Assembly (NCBI GenBank): GCA_013396915.1
Contig: VWZL01001304.1
Coordinates: 546,719-610,718, forward strand
DNA length: 64,000 nt
Source of the DNA: Stercorarius parasiticus
Taxonomy: Eukaryota > Chordata > Aves > Charadriiformes > Stercorariidae
Reading direction: 5' to 3'
Shown here one piece after another: positions 37,206-50,519 of this stretch. Under the pieces are notes generated by a model. The model did no database searches and was not told where the DNA came from. It saw only the letters and a program-made list of their open reading frames with translations. The position numbers were made by a program, and so were the translations under genes. Position 1 is the stretch's first letter; each line of letters opens with the position of its first letter.

Positions 37206-39064
37206 GAGATCTGGAAGATGGAAGTACAAGAAGTACAAGAAGGAAGGAATATTCCAATCAGTGCTTTTGGAATATCATTCAAACTTCTTCTTTACATTAG
37301 GTTTTAATCTGTGTCACATTATCTGAGTCTACCTGGCACCTGTGGTATTTCTTTTAATTTGAGACTTTTGTATGAATGACTTACAGTACTTACTGAGTGT
37401 TTTAATTACTGACAGAGTGTGACTTCATTTAGCCTTTTCCTTCTGTCCATATTGTGCTTCCTAGAGAAATGTGGTTGAATCCCTAAGCCTTTCTGAGGAC
37501 AAAGGGTTCTAGCAAGACCTGCAAAATTTTATTCCAATTATCTTAATGGCTAGTTAATACAATACATATTATGACAGACTGAAGCTAAGTATCTAACCAA
37601 TTGTAAACTCCCTTCTGTGAACACCATTTTAATTTCTGCCTTCCCTGTAATACTCATTTTTACAATACAGTGTCCATCCTGACTGAAGACAGGCAGATAA
37701 TGGTGGTGGGAAAATACAGTCAAATCCTAACAAGATCTGTCTGTCTGACTGCTGTGTTCTTAGATCAGAGAATTAAGCAATGCTTTAGAGGTCTCAGTGA
37801 GAATGCTACCAAGAATCATACAGGATAAATGACTATACTGAGGAGCTGATGTGTAGATGAGGTGGGTATGAGAATCTGACTCTTTGTAAGCCTCAAAGGA
37901 TGCTTATGTTTAGTAAGCAAGAAAGAGCATTCTGTCCTGCTGGGTCAAGCAAGAAGGAAAAAAGCTGTCTGGCCTGAAGATGTAAATCAGAGCTAGAGTC
38001 CAAATCAGGAAGGGGGTGACTAGGTTGAAGAATTTTCATAAGTTTTCTGAAATCTAATCTCTGGTGTTAGATAAGAAGAAAAGGGTGTTTGGTTAGACTA
38101 AAGATGTCAAATTCAAGTTAGCTGATGACTTAAAGACTTTAGTTTATGAGTCTCAAGATATCCCTTTTTCCCTTCATGGTGTAGTTCCTAACCTGACCTA
38201 CTGTAGTACCCTCTAGCCACATATATTTTGCCTGTCTTCCCCTACTTGTTGAAGTTGGACCCCCTCCAACCTTGGTGTTCCCTTCCTAATCCCATCCTGA
38301 CCGTGAACTCTTGTAATTTATGAATTCAGTACTTATTGTTTATGAAGAGCATGTGTGCATCTGGCCCTTTCCAAGACGCTTTCAACAGGAAGCTCATGAT
38401 ACTGTTGGCCATGAAGGCGACATCTAGTCTGCAAAATAGAAGAGGGTTAGGGACCTAGCTTGACCTGCTCCCTAGTCTTCCATACTGTATATTTATGGTA
38501 CCATGCCCTGTTTTGGCTTGTGCTAGCTAGCACTTTCCAAGAGAAGGCCCAACATGAGTCAAAGAATAACATGCACCAGGGACCGCTTCAAGCAGGGAGT
38601 GTGGATGGGACAGCACCAGCTTTAGTTCCCTCAGCACAATACAGTATTCCACCACTATCCCAAGAGGCTTTGCCATACCCAAGGGTATGCAAAGCCTACT
38701 CTCTGTTTCATCTTCATAGGCTGAAACACAGCCTTCACGTTAATTCAGTCATTCATCCATTAACCCTTAAAATACTATTTGTGTCTTAGGGCAATGAGGA
38801 TATCATACAAGACTGAGAAGTGACAGTGGACTACATAGTGTGGACAAAGCCAGCCTGTGCCACTTAGCCTTACTGCCATAGAATGGTTCCTAGCTCTGTT
38901 TATTTAACGATATGAAAGTAGCCCCAGGGGTTGAGAAACAACGTGCATCTCTAAGATGCAGTCAGCCATCAGCACAGAGGTAACATCTGGCAAGAAGTTA
39001 TGCACATCTTAATTGGCCAGCTGTTCTTCTGATTGATTCATTGCCTTCCAGGAAGCACACTTAC
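37206..39064. other. no gene seen
   Basis: No convincing exon on either strand. Confidence 0.4.
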
Positions 39065-39201
39065 CTCTCTATGCTCAAGTTGGCCCTGCAGAATATCCAG
39101 CGTCTGGGCTGCTTTCATTGTCCAGGCAGTGTACTGTGCAAACCCACGTGGGAAATTCCTGTGCAAAGCCTGGCTCTGCTGAGCTGAAGGGCATGTCATT
39201 C
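39065..39201 (-). CDS. candidate coding exon, up to 45 codons
   Basis: A perfect-looking - strand donor (AGAGAG then GTAAGT) follows 39,065. The frame upstream is open for 45 codons back to an acceptor before 39,201 (AGTTAACCATTTAAG). A shorter version uses an acceptor before 39,133 (GTGGGTTTGCACAG). Residues include HRNFPRGFAQYTAWTMKAAQ and TLDILQGQLEHRE, the latter probably helical. With the longer form the exon starts with 2 nt and joins in phase with 40,108-40,160. The family is not recognised. The donor and the composition of the 3' half make this one of the better - strand candidates. Confidence 0.38.
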
Positions 39202-40107
39202 CTTAAATGGTTAACTGAAAGTCAAGTTTCTGTCATGGCTAAAGGGATTCAGCCAAGCATCTGGGAGCATTGTACGACCTGGGCTATCACAGCACCCAGT
39301 CACGCTGCCCAAAGCCTGGGAATAGGCTGGTGACTAGCAGCTCTGGTGAGATCATAGCCAAGTGCCAAAGGCCTCAAAATACAAAGGAAATGGCAGTACT
39401 GTCTGGTCACAACAGGCTGGTTTCTGGCCAGAGATCAAGATGGGCTTGATTTATGATACTTAAGGTCTCATGAAGTTTTAGGGGATAATTGATAAATGTA
39501 TGCGTCATCCAGAAAAAAATAAAATTTCTTGCTTTGAATTTCACTGTTTTGCAACAGTCAGGAGATACTTTATATGAATCAGAGGCAACTGCTTAGTATA
39601 AAAGTTTGTCATCATAATATTTGATGTTCCTTAGCCAAGACAGGCAGGGTGCTGCCTCTGTATTCTGCTAGGTCTACAACTAATGTACTTTTTGGTAATT
39701 AATCTTAGGGTATTTTAAAGATAGCAAAGAAGGCATGAATTCACCCCTCACAAAGATGGAGCTTATCTTAGACCTCACTGTTCAATTGTTTGGGAAAGTA
39801 GTGTAACATATTCATATTAATGTTAATTTATTAGTTTTATTTTTAAGATTACAAGCTCATGAAAAAAATTCTCAACAACACTAAATGTCAAAAGAGTGCT
39901 AGTTTACTTTTTGAAAAATGTGTTAACAATTATACTCCAGAAATCCTTTAGGAGGGGACAGAGGATGAGATATGGTATTTTATTGTGCAGTTTCTTCTTT
40001 TCAGAGTAAGCAGTAGAATCTGTAAAGGGAATGATTAGAGATTGTGGCTGCTTTACAGGAGAAATTAATGGCAAGGTCAGGAATTTCTTTGGAGCAATCT
40101 TGTTTAC

Positions 40108-40160
40108 TTGCAGGGTTTTGACACTTCGGCTTGTGCGGTCTGACATGTTCCTCTAATGGC
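40108..40160 (-). CDS. candidate small coding exon, about 17 codons
   Basis: An excellent - strand acceptor (TTATTTGGTATTTGCACAAG) precedes 40,160; a moderate donor (TGCAA then GTAAAC) follows 40,108. Two frames are open. PLEEHVRPHKPKCQNPA joins the long form of 39,065-39,201 in phase. The alternative, AIRGTCQTAQAEVSKPC, would join a shorter form. Too short to judge alone. Confidence 0.22.
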
Positions 40161-43100
40161 CTTGTGCAAATACCAAATAAAAGTTGGGAAAAGTTGTAGC
40201 CTTCTGCAGATGAGAGCATTGGAGGCAAAAAACCTTAAGAAATACAAACCTTTGGTTTGGAGTAAGTGGAATTATCTGCACCTTTTCAAGATGTTTCCAT
40301 TCATTGCTTCAGGCTCCTGGGAATGAAATAGCAGTATTTGATTATCAGTGTTACTAAATGATATAGAGAGAGCCATCTGGATAAGTACAGATATATTTCC
40401 CTTGTATAGCAGTAGAAATTGGCAAGTATAAAAACCTTTGAGGAAAGAATAACATCACATGTATTCTATATCTACTCAGTATCAAATTCTAGGCTACATT
40501 TTCAGGAACCTAATACAGAAAGCACACTTTTCATTTTCAGATTGGTATTAAAAACACCTACTGTAAGTAGCCACAGTAAGCAGAAAGATACCCTGATCTT
40601 ACTCTATTGTCTCTTTTCCTTATTTTTCTCCTGGCAGCAGTTAAAAATCCTAATACCAATTTTAATTCTTTTCTTCCTCCATTGACCACTGGTTTTGTCT
40701 GCATTCACTGATATTTTTAGTGGAAGATTGTACTCTGATTTTTCAGGTTTTTCTTCATTTGTTTTTGAGTGGATCTTGAAATACAGTTTTCCTTTTTTAA
40801 AATTTAACGTTGCTAATCTGCTTACCAAAGCATTCACAACTGGAATAAGGTCAAAAAACAAGTGCATCTTTTCATGTCTACTTGCACATCATCTGAGATT
40901 TGTTTTTTTCATGAGGCTTTTACTCATTTTTAAAGTATATCCAGTCTGTTGACAAAAGAGCTTTATTTAAATGAGCTATGTAATCTTTACCAGCAGTCTG
41001 TGGAGCAGATTTGACAATAAAGAAATATCTCATTACCTAAGAGCTTTGTATATTGTACAGGTGTAACTTGGTAGTTGAATAGTATAAAAAGATAAATATT
41101 AACTGGATTTTGCTAATAAATCTGCCATTCTTACAGCGCCAAAATCTGTAGAGTTGTTGTAATTGTCGTTGTTTGAGTTGTAACAATGAATGGAACTGAT
41201 AAGGCTTATGTCATTTACATAGAATTTAGCATTCACAGTGCGCTGTTGAATTAATATGACACACGCATTGGATCCTCTGATATAAGATTAACATCATCTG
41301 AAAATAGAGAAAGTGTAGATTTAGAAGTGACATATTAGTCTCTGTTCAACACGTAATGGTACTTTGTTTAGGTCTGAAAATTATAGTAGGTTACTGCTGA
41401 CAGCAGTGACTAGTAGTTAGTACTTCTTCTGCTAGTTGCGTTTTGGTTTGCTACATTTTGTAATAAATTGATGTCTCAAGAGGTACTACTGCAAAATTAC
41501 AAAAGAACATTATGTTGAATCCAGAAGGTCAGGTGCCAGAAGGTCAGGTACCAGTTATATCAGTGTCAGTCAAGAGTGGTGTTGAAAGAGTTATATTCAC
41601 TGAATGTAAAACAGAGTCGTGTTTTAATAAAAAAAATCAGTGAAATAACCTGTTTCCTGTACTGTCAGCACCATAGAATAACTATGTTTTTAGTTGCCTA
41701 ACATAGCAATCAGATACCTAAAGCCTTTTGCAGATCTAGCCCTGGTACAGTAGTATCAGAAATACACCCTTCTTCATGGCACACTATGATTTCAAGTCTT
41801 CCCAGAGTCTTCAGTTGAATCTGTCATTGCTAATCAGCTCTAGAAATTCAAGACTTAAATGGGATGCCCCCAAAAAAGAGAGAGCACAGATTTCCCAGTT
41901 GTCTCTGAAAATCTGAGTGTAAGTGATTTGGTTAATGTGCCAGGGGTACAGTGTGGCAGAAGTATGAATAGAATACATTTCTGCAGGATTATTTTCAGGA
42001 GCCTTGATCGTTGCAGTGTACTTTGCCTTCCGTCATTCTCTTCCTTCCTCACAGCGTGAATCTGATTCATGCTCAGTATATGATTGCGGGTGTACCTAAG
42101 CTTTCTAAGTGTTTTTGAGAATTGATGATGTATTATTTTATGATGGTCCTTACTATTACTATGTCTAGCTCATTCATATCCACCTGAGCTGAATCCAGCC
42201 TATTGTTTACTAAGATTTCTGCCCAGCTTCATCTTACATCCAGTATGATATTGCATTGCAAACCTTTTCTCTTGCAGGAGGGAGGAGGGAGATCTTTTTT
42301 CTCTGAATAATTCTGAGTTTTCTTTAAATGGTGGGATCTAGTGTTCCATTTCTCTGTGATACAATCATTGCTGTCTGCCTTGACATTTTTTAGCTTCTGG
42401 ATTGCTCTGTGCATTGCTGACATCTCAATTGGTTATTGTTGATGTTAAATGGTTTAGGTTCATAATATTTCATCAAAATATGGTATTGGTGGTGGGCTGA
42501 GTCTAGTGAGACTTCTTAGAAATGCTCTGCCCATCTGTTTCTCTCATCTGCCTCAGCTACCTATATCTTCCGTTCCTGCTGCTGCTTAGTCCATTTCTTC
42601 TTCATTTTAATATCCACAAATGGGTTTAGTCACTTGGTAAGTAGCTCTAACTACCTACTGTAGCTGCAACATCATTTTCAGCTGCTAGTTCTTTTGAATG
42701 TCTCCTTTTGTATTTCCTTAGATTGTTTCCAGTCTGGAATCAGCCTTTGTTCAGAGAAGCAATTTCACTAAGTCTCTGTAATCAGAGAAATTTCCATTCC
42801 TTGAGCCTTGTGGCTGAGTGCTTCCTACTTTCAGGCTGTTTCTGAAGGAAACTTCAGGAAAGGAAAAGGAAATTTCAGTTGGTTCTTGAAGGAAAACTGA
42901 CAAAATAATATTTTTTTTCTGGTAAAATATTATTGCACTGGCAATTAATATTCCATTTTTATGGTTCAGGTTTGGATTGCCTTGTTCGATGTTACTGTAC
43001 CCTAGCATAGTTATGTAAAGCCTGGATTAGACTATGATGGTTAGAATTGCACCAGTTTTGTTTAACAGTTGGATTTCTTAATCACAACTTGGCAACCTTA

Positions 43101-46100
43101 AAACAGACTTGACAGTTTGATCCAAATATACCTTCCAATTTTCACAAGGACTTCTTTTTTCTCCAGGTTTTTTGAGCACCAGTAGATGGATATTTACACT
43201 GACACACAGATAGGCACATTGTTGTCAGTGATGAATCTCATTCTGGACCAAAATAGCAAACGTTACAGAGAAAATCAAGTTTCAGTGCTGTGTGCCAGAC
43301 CTTATGTATGACAAATTGCTTTGTGAAGATGGTTTATGTACAGGGTAGAGTTATATAGAGATAAGCATTCTTACTTGCTTAGCAAGGCTGGTACATAAAC
43401 AATCTGATCAACTGTAGGACCCGTGAGAGGCTCAAGAGTGCTACAGAGGACAATATTTTAAAAAATTTTGGTTGATAACAATGGAAAAATTTACTAGTGA
43501 CTATCTGCAGACAATAGTTTTCCAAAGACTCACAGTTTTCATGACATTATTTTTATGAAAAAGTCACATCACATACAAAAAGCCTGTCCCCTTTGAAATG
43601 TGAGTCCCCTTTGCATACTGCATCTAGTAAAGGAAACATCAGTATAATTTTGTAACAGGAGCAGAATAATGTATTTTGCCCAGAATACCTTACAAAAAAA
43701 GCAAACTGCTTGGGCTATCCAAACAAATTCAGCCTGAGGCAAACACCTGCCATGCACATTTTTAGATCAAATGTTTGAAGTTTGGCAAAATTTGAAGAGA
43801 ATCTTCTTTTGAGACAAGCAATATCCTAGTTCTGCCTATAATAATATCTGCTACCTCTTATGTGATCCAGAACCTTGCAGTTTTACTGGATCAGACACCT
43901 TAGAAGTAAGTATGTGTTCTAAATGCAGAATACATTTCTCTTATGAATAAGGATAATTTTGGAAAATAAAATGAAACTTTATTCGTAGAGGGTCTGACTC
44001 TCTCTTTGCATTCTCAGGTGTAAAACAGGAACAATTATATTCTGATTGGTTGAATCTCACTAATTAAAAACGGCAGAGGGGAGAATTAGGTTTGTAGTCA
44101 TAACCCAATATAATGCTAGCTTGTAGTCACTGGCCAGAACTGGTAATTGAAGCAGTCCAAGTAGTATCTTATTGACCAAGAAAAAGCATCATGACTGAGT
44201 TCCATGTGCTGTTCACTTTGTATTCTTAATGGGGCTACATGCCATTTGATGTTTAATCAAGTAAACACCCCTAGTTTTGAGTCCATTGTCAAATATGTCT
44301 GTAATCTGCATTTGTCTAGTCCTATGCAGATTTTGTAATAAAAGATAAGCGGGTGAAAATTTTGAGTTCCTGTGAACTGCCAGGCAACAAAAGTAAAAAG
44401 CGTTCTGGTCTAAATAAATTGCAGTTCCTTCTCTCTGTGTGGGATTTTCTTTCAACTTGCCTTTTGTTCAGTGTATAGATAATCTAAATATTGTCATATC
44501 ATTAATTAATGAGGACCTAGAAACAATTTACCACTGGAATAATGAATTAGGCTTGAGTAGGCTTCAGCTTCAAATAGTATCATATACTTTTTGTGCCAGT
44601 TTGATCTCTCAAACAAGATTAATTTCAATCATATTATGACAAATCAGACATGAATTTAAGGAAATATCTTGATTTATCATAACAGAAATCTTAAAGGTGA
44701 GAACAGAGTAAGCTTCCTCTCTAGTAAGATAGCATCGGCAGCTAATTCACACCTCCTTTTCCCAAATTTACACTGATATTGTTGGTGACACTAGTACCAT
44801 ACTTAAACAAGGAATTAAACAAATATAGAGCCATATGGTCCCCTCTGCTGTGAGGCACACAGGGGAGCCACAACCCAAGTAAAGGAGAACAACAGTGAAG
44901 CCCCAAAGTAGCAGCGTGGTGAGGGCAACTCCTTGATAGGGTCATTTGTTCTCCCCAGCAACTCACAAAGATGCCTCTCCAGCAAAGCCATCAGCTCATC
45001 ATCTCCTGGTTTGTAGGGTGAGGACTCGGAGAAGTCACTTGCTGCAAAAATTGTCCCCTCCCAGCAAAAAAAAAGCAACCCACACCTCTTTGAAAGCTAC
45101 TGCTCCTTCACACAGGATGAATTTTGTTTTGATCCTTGCAGAAACCCCTACAGTCCCTTTAACAGAAGGTTGTTTTGTGGAGACTAACAGCAGACCTGCA
45201 TGAGCTGCAGCCATGGCAGATCCAAGAATGACAGAAACAAGGATCCTAGTGCTTCCTTTCCTTTTGAATCCTCAAAATCTGGAGCTAGCTTGTCTTTCTG
45301 TTTTCTCTTTCCTTCAGTCCTGCTCCTACAGCAAAGTAAATATCAGAATTAAAGTGATTCTCATAGAAATATTTGGCTACTGTACATATTCCTACACGTT
45401 GACCACTGGAGATGCTGTTACCTTCTCTGTCAGCGTTTGGCTCGATGTATTGAGAATACTTAGGAAACAGCATGCTTCTCAAATAGTGAAAAAAAAGCAA
45501 TGAAAAATTAAGGAGTTAGCAATAATGTCATGTATGCAGCTCATGCGTGCCATGTTTTCTTAAGTCTCTACATGGGATCAAAATTTAAAAGGTAAGGGAA
45601 AGTAATAAATATATGCCTATTATGTGACCGAGAAGAGGATCTAAGGGAAAAGTATTGGTGCCTGTAGCGATAGATCATGGCAAAACCTATGAAATCTACA
45701 GGATGCTTTTAGGCTAGAAGTGCTCTTTTGATAGGTTACTCACGATTTTTCTGTTTTAAATTGTTCCCTCAGCTAAGGCTCTGCAGTTGACTCAGGAGAT
45801 TGCGTGGCCCCTCCTCGATTAGTGGGTCCATCAGTTTATTCTACGCTTGTATGTAACGTTATCTCATCAAGCTGTTACTTTCTTGCAGACATGTATTTCT
45901 GATTGTGTGCATAAATGTTATTTATGTTGCAATTAATATTGTAAAATTAATAAATATTGGGTTTAGGCTCCATTATGCTAGGCACAATAAAATGTATTCA
46001 AAATATGAGATGCATTAGATGCAGCGATACATACAATAGGAACAACAGCTATTAAGGACCTGTAATTTGCAAGTGTTTATTCAGTTCTTTGAAACGAGAA

Positions 46101-46822
46101 ACATTAATGAAGGTCATATTGGACACTGGTCATTATAAACTGTTGGTTTCTCAATAAATATTATAGCAATTTTCAAATAGCCAAACCTCAACATTTTTTA
46201 ATGTCTTTTGATTCTCTCAATAAAAAAACCTGGATAGGCGTTGAACGGGATAGCCACTGATCCCTTTCACCCTTCACTGACGAATCCTTTCACGTGCTCT
46301 CCCAGCCACCATTTTCCTCATCTTGACAGCATATCTTGCAATTATTTTATCTGTTTACAAAAATTAGAATTCTGTTAATCCAAAAATAGTTTTCTACTTA
46401 ATTTCTTTTTTTAAGGCTTAAGTAGGTTGTTTTATTAAAATGTCATAAGTTGTTATGTTTTCTCCTCTCTCACCGTCATTCTTTTTCAGAGTCTGGAATG
46501 TTATCAAACAACATGAGATTTGAAAATAGTTGAATTAACAGCAGACTTGCAGAAAGAGATAGATTTCAGGAAAAAAATCTTCTTAAAACAGGAGGAAAGG
46601 AGCAGTGGTACTTAGAAAAGGTTCTTCAAACTGGAAAACATATTCCTATTTGGGTTCAGGTTTTGGCTGTGATTCAGATTGATATTTTTATATTTTCCCA
46701 TTGAGTATGTCTACCTTCCCTCATGTTATTTTTAATATACACTGGCAGGACTCAAAAAAATTATGTACAAAGATCTGTTTTAATATTTTGCAGCCTCATT
46801 TACAAACATGCAAAGTACTCAC
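40161..46822. other. no confident gene; long non-coding stretch
   Basis: No convincing exon. A perfect-looking 15-bp tandem pair (41,521-41,550) is the only repeat noted. Confidence 0.4.
41521..41550. repeat. 15-bp tandem duplication
   Basis: CCAGAAGGTCAGGTG is followed directly by CCAGAAGGTCAGGTA, two units with one mismatch. Confidence 0.9.
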
Positions 46823-46865
46823 AGCTTCCATAGAATCTAATGGGACCTGTGGAAACTCAGTATCT
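46823..46865 (-). CDS. candidate small coding exon, 14 codons
   Basis: A strong - strand acceptor (TTAATGGCCTGATTTTCAG) precedes 46,865 and a good donor (AAGCT then GTGAGT) follows 46,823. The frame is 1 nt, then DTEFPQVPLDSMEA. A shorter form starting at an internal CAG is also possible. Very short, so weak alone. Confidence 0.2.
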
Positions 46866-47997
46866 CTGAAAATCAGGCCATTAATTTTGAAAATGTGCAT
46901 TAATTACTCTCTAGGCTGTAATAGCTCACTTGATATTACTATAATCTACATTCTTTTGAAAAAGTGTATTTTTCACCTGGTACACTGCGCTTGCTCCTAA
47001 AGAGCAGTCATATCTTATCATGTAAAAGCTTCTTTATAACTGATCCAATTATTGACCTGTGGCATTGACCTTAATGAAATGTAATATTTCCAAAGGAATG
47101 GTACAATCCATTGTGTTAATCTGGTTGACAGGCATACTCTTGAAGGCCTCATGCTAACAATAGCTATGGAATTTATTGAAATAATTAACTTGATGAAACA
47201 CAAACCCATGTATTGCCACTAAGCAATAATTTAGGTGGTTTAAATTTCCATTTTCTAAATTGCACCTAGTCTAGAGTATGCAGCAATGTTTGCAGAATTT
47301 ACCAAAACCCACAGTCATTTTCAGAAATATTCTGTGTTGGCAGGTTTTCAGATGTCATTAAAACATTTTTCCTTTAGACTGAGACCTGCCACACCGGGTG
47401 TATGAGATCCAAATACCTGCAGATTATGGAAAAACTGAAAAACCAGTCTTAGCTGTAGATTGTAACAATAATTACTGTTAGCAAATAGCAAAAGCCTATC
47501 AGGTAAGCACTCCCACTTTGAATAATTTCAGTTAGGATTCTTCGCACTGAATGCAGTTTGGAGGATAAGTGTTATCTTTTCTATACGTCTATATAAAATC
47601 CTTTTTTTAAGTAGTGTCACTCTCAACCGCCGCATTCAGTGGAATTTAGTGCTGTTAGATGCTTTCATGTCACATGGTTGTAGCTAGGTAGATTAATAGG
47701 AACTTCTATCTGGAAATTTCTTTCCTGTTATTGTTCTCCCTGAGCAGTTGATGGCTAAGTTAATTCTCTTTAGTTTTGTCATGCACTAAAGCACACATTG
47801 CCGAGCTATGATAAGCCTTACACAGGGAAAAAAAAAAAGCCCTTGTGTCCATCAAAGTCTTAAACTTGCATTTTAAACTTTGGCCTGACCTGATGTGCCA
47901 TTCAAAAAGCTTCAAAAGATTATTTTTTTAAGAAAGGTTCAATATGTCCCGAGGCTATCGGTTTTGAGTTAAACTGGGTGAAGTAGAAATATTTTAC
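46866..47997. other. no confident gene
   Basis: On the + strand a good acceptor (ACATTTTTCCTTTAG, ending at 47,377) opens 24 codons (KYLQIMEKLKNQS at the end) to a TAG at 47,450. This could be a terminal exon or chance. Confidence 0.3.
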
Positions 47998-48229
47998 TCA
48001 TCAGCTTTGCAGTCACAGAGTTTGCCTCAGCTAGAACAAAACTGCTGAGGCATTTAGAGAAAATTAACCCCCCATCCTGGCAGCCAGATGTGACTGGTTT
48101 CTGATGAATGCACATGAGTGGGCTGAAAAACCAAGAGACTGTGAAATTCCTGTCAGGTCCGTACAGCGCAGAATGGGCTATTGACTGCTTTCTATATTTC
48201 CCTCCATCATTCTTCTTGAACGCTGCCAT
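47998..48229 (-). CDS. possible first coding exon beside the CpG-rich patch
   Basis: A - strand ATG at 48,229 opens a frame starting MAAFKKNDGGKYRKQSIAHS and staying open 77 codons to a possible donor (GATGA then GTAAAA, after 47,998). It lies just downstream, on this strand, of the polypyrimidine tract and CpG-rich patch at 48.27-48.5 kb, where a - strand 5' UTR would be expected. The start context is poor (T at -3, G at +4). The second half of the frame is Cys- and Phe-rich and less convincing. Its end phase (1 nt) does not join directly to 46,823-46,865. Confidence 0.2.
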
Positions 48230-48257
48230 TAATTTCCTCTCCTGCTCTGACTTGGGA

Positions 48258-48350
48258 ATTTAATTTTTTTTTGCCTTTTTTTTTCTCCCCCCCTCCCCCC
48301 CCTTCTTCCCCTTCCCTTCCTTCTTGCCTCTTCCCCATATTCCCCCCTCC
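48258..48350 (+). repeat. polypyrimidine tract
   Basis: About 90 bases almost entirely T and C on the + strand, with long C-runs. It would serve as a very strong pyrimidine tract for the + strand acceptor at 48,382. It also makes the overlapping - strand ORF Arg/Gly/Lys-rich by composition alone. Confidence 0.85.
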
Positions 48351-48370
48351 CCGGTTCCCGTTGGTGTTGG

Positions 48371-48480
48371 TGTCGGTCCCAGCTTTGGGCGCTGCAGAGG
48401 CGGCTGCGCGGGGCGCTGGCGGGGCGGTGGAGGCGGTGCGGCCTCTCCATCCAGGCTGGGCTGGCGAGGATCCAGGCAGC
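48371..48480. promoter_or_regulatory. short CpG-rich patch, possible promoter or first-exon region
   Basis: About a dozen CpG dinucleotides in roughly 110 bases, including GCGCGG and several GCGG, in a window otherwise poor in CpG. In birds such patches often mark transcription starts. Coding-like frames leave it on both strands (48,383-48,517 + and 47,998-48,229 -). The sequence shows only the composition; promoter function is inferred. Confidence 0.4.
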
Positions 48481-48517
48481 CTCTCAGGAGAACGCTCAGA
48501 AAATATTAGCTGTGCAG
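48383..48517 (+). CDS. candidate GC-rich exon, 45 codons, with an IQ-like motif
   Basis: An acceptor (GGTGTCGGTCCCAG) ending at 48,382 sits behind the long polypyrimidine tract. A strong donor (GTGCAG then GTAGGT) starts at 48,518. The 135 nt are open in phase 0 to phase 0. The residues LQRRLRGALAGR fit the calmodulin-binding IQ pattern ([ILV]QxxxRGxxx[RK]). They are followed by the helical, polar ARIQAASQENAQKILAVQ. In GC-rich DNA stops are rare, so openness is weak evidence. It could instead be the 5' UTR of a CpG-associated first exon spliced at the same donor. No in-frame ATG is present upstream. Family not recognised. Confidence 0.28.
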
Positions 48518-50519
48518 GTAGGTGATTGCAGGGAAGTCGGAAAGATCATTCTGATCTAGATTGAAAAGCAAATGATGGGTAGTGTGATGAAGCATTAAAA
48601 CCATATCCCATCAGAGTTTTATAAATTTTTAACCTCTTTAATAAACTGGAATTGCATGAAGGATGAATTCAGTAAGTTAGCACATATACCATGCGTAGTT
48701 TGAAAAAAAGGGGGAGATGAGATTTATTTCTCACAAACCTTTGAAAAGATTATTATAAATACATTGGATATAAATATTTGAAACACAGAGCGGCATTAGT
48801 ACTGCTGCTCTGTCGTTTTAGAAAATGTTACTGTGTCCTGCTTTGTGCAAATATTATTTCCGTGGTAAACAATATTGTCATTTGCACTGGTTTTGTATTT
48901 AATTTCTTTAGCAGGAGACTATTTTTTAGAAGTATTACACCTTCCTAACTCAGTTATATGATGACTTTCCCTCTTTTGTAAAAAAGCAACATTGGGGGGT
49001 TATAAGATTTTAAAATGTTTTCCAACAATGTATGGTTTTTCATTTTATAACTTGTTCCCTGGATATATAGATATTTACCAGGGAAAATAACTAGTATATA
49101 ATGTAATTTGAATGTTCTTTTTGTCTTGTGCTATGGTGTCTTATTCATATTTCTGTAAAGCCACTCCTTTCAATCTCTTCCCATAGTTAATGGCCATAAC
49201 CAGATGGCATTTTTGAAGGGTTTTTAAAAGACTTAAGTGGAAAATTTCTCCTGACTTACTGCTTGCAGAAGAAGTTATGTTGCTGATGTAGCTTTAGTGC
49301 ACCATATTCTTATAAAACTTGCTTTCTAATTTTTAACAGTCCGGCTTTGTTGTATGGTTGCGGAAACAATTTTATTACATTTTAATATTACGTAATTGCA
49401 CTTCACAGTTAATATCTGGTGCATTAAAGTAAAAGCTAACTTGAATAAGTTGTATAATTCCACTAAAATGCATCAGCATCATGATCTGATTTCTGTATCT
49501 CACTAAGAGGATTTTTATTTTAAAATTCCAAATTTCCATATATGTTCTACTTCTAGAAAAGATTCAGAAAATCCTAGTCATATTAAAAGCAGAAAGTCAA
49601 GGAAAAATAGTTTAAATAAAAATCTAATCAGATTTTATACTTTATTAGCTATTTGTAATACTCTTAATGTTATGGATTTTTGGGGGTGTTATATTTGTTA
49701 AATATTGCGCTGAACTGCGTGCCATTGAAAACAGGTAAGCCGTGCACTACACTTTTTTCCGTTCAAAATTCTCATTTAGCAGTTGAAAAATTGGAAAAGC
49801 TCCTTTTTGATTTTTTGCGGGGGGACAGCTGGGGTGAGTTCTGGTCTCTCCTGTGTTCAAGAGAGGTGATCAATGCGCAGCCTAAACCTCGTGAATAACA
49901 ATAGCAGTGACATGGAAGCCACAGGTGGCAGTTGGTTTCCTCACACATGAATCTTTACATTAATCTGATGTTACGCAGTGTTTTAATAGCTGTACTGTGA
50001 CCCTCGTATACGACTGAACCCTTAAGTCAATAACTAGTCCGTGTTATGATGAGTGAGTTTTGCAGAAGTCCTTCACCTTAGCATAAATTTTTTCCATGTG
50101 TGCTGTTCATGCTAAGAAGCTGCGACTGTAAATCTTGTCACCCTGAATAACTCAACTACCTAGAAATGGGCCTAAACTAAGCTTTTAGATATAGAAGTGC
50201 CAGCAACATTTGTTGGTGTTCAAATCCAAGTAGCTCAGACCTACCGAAGACAACATTTTGTTCAAAGTCTGGACAGCGTTCTGTTCCTTATCTGCTTTCG
50301 CTATCCATGACATCCTTTTCTGATACTCTAATCCTTTTCTGATTTTCTAATATTCTTGCTATGTTTTTATGAAGTTTGACTGGTAATATTAAAATAATGA
50401 ACCGGGAAAATATATAAAATTAAAATGGAAACTAGTTCAGCTAAGAGCAATTACCAAGGTGTATAGAAGAGTATTTCCTTTCAGCAACATAATATTTTTA
50501 TATTTTAGAGGTCTTGGCA
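48518..50519. other. no confident gene
   Basis: A weak + strand exon-like segment at 49,649-49,734 (donor AACAG then GTAAGC) reads as a hydrophobic run followed by KYCAELRAIEN. Otherwise AT-rich and featureless. Confidence 0.3.

Noticed and set aside
37056..37307. 83-codon Leu/Phe-rich ORF resembling a membrane segment
   Set aside because: The hydrophobic run is a translation of the T/C low-complexity tract.
48229..48450. 73-codon - strand Arg/Lys/Gly-rich ORF
   Set aside because: Its composition follows from the complementary polypyrimidine tract and CpG patch; no independent sign of coding.
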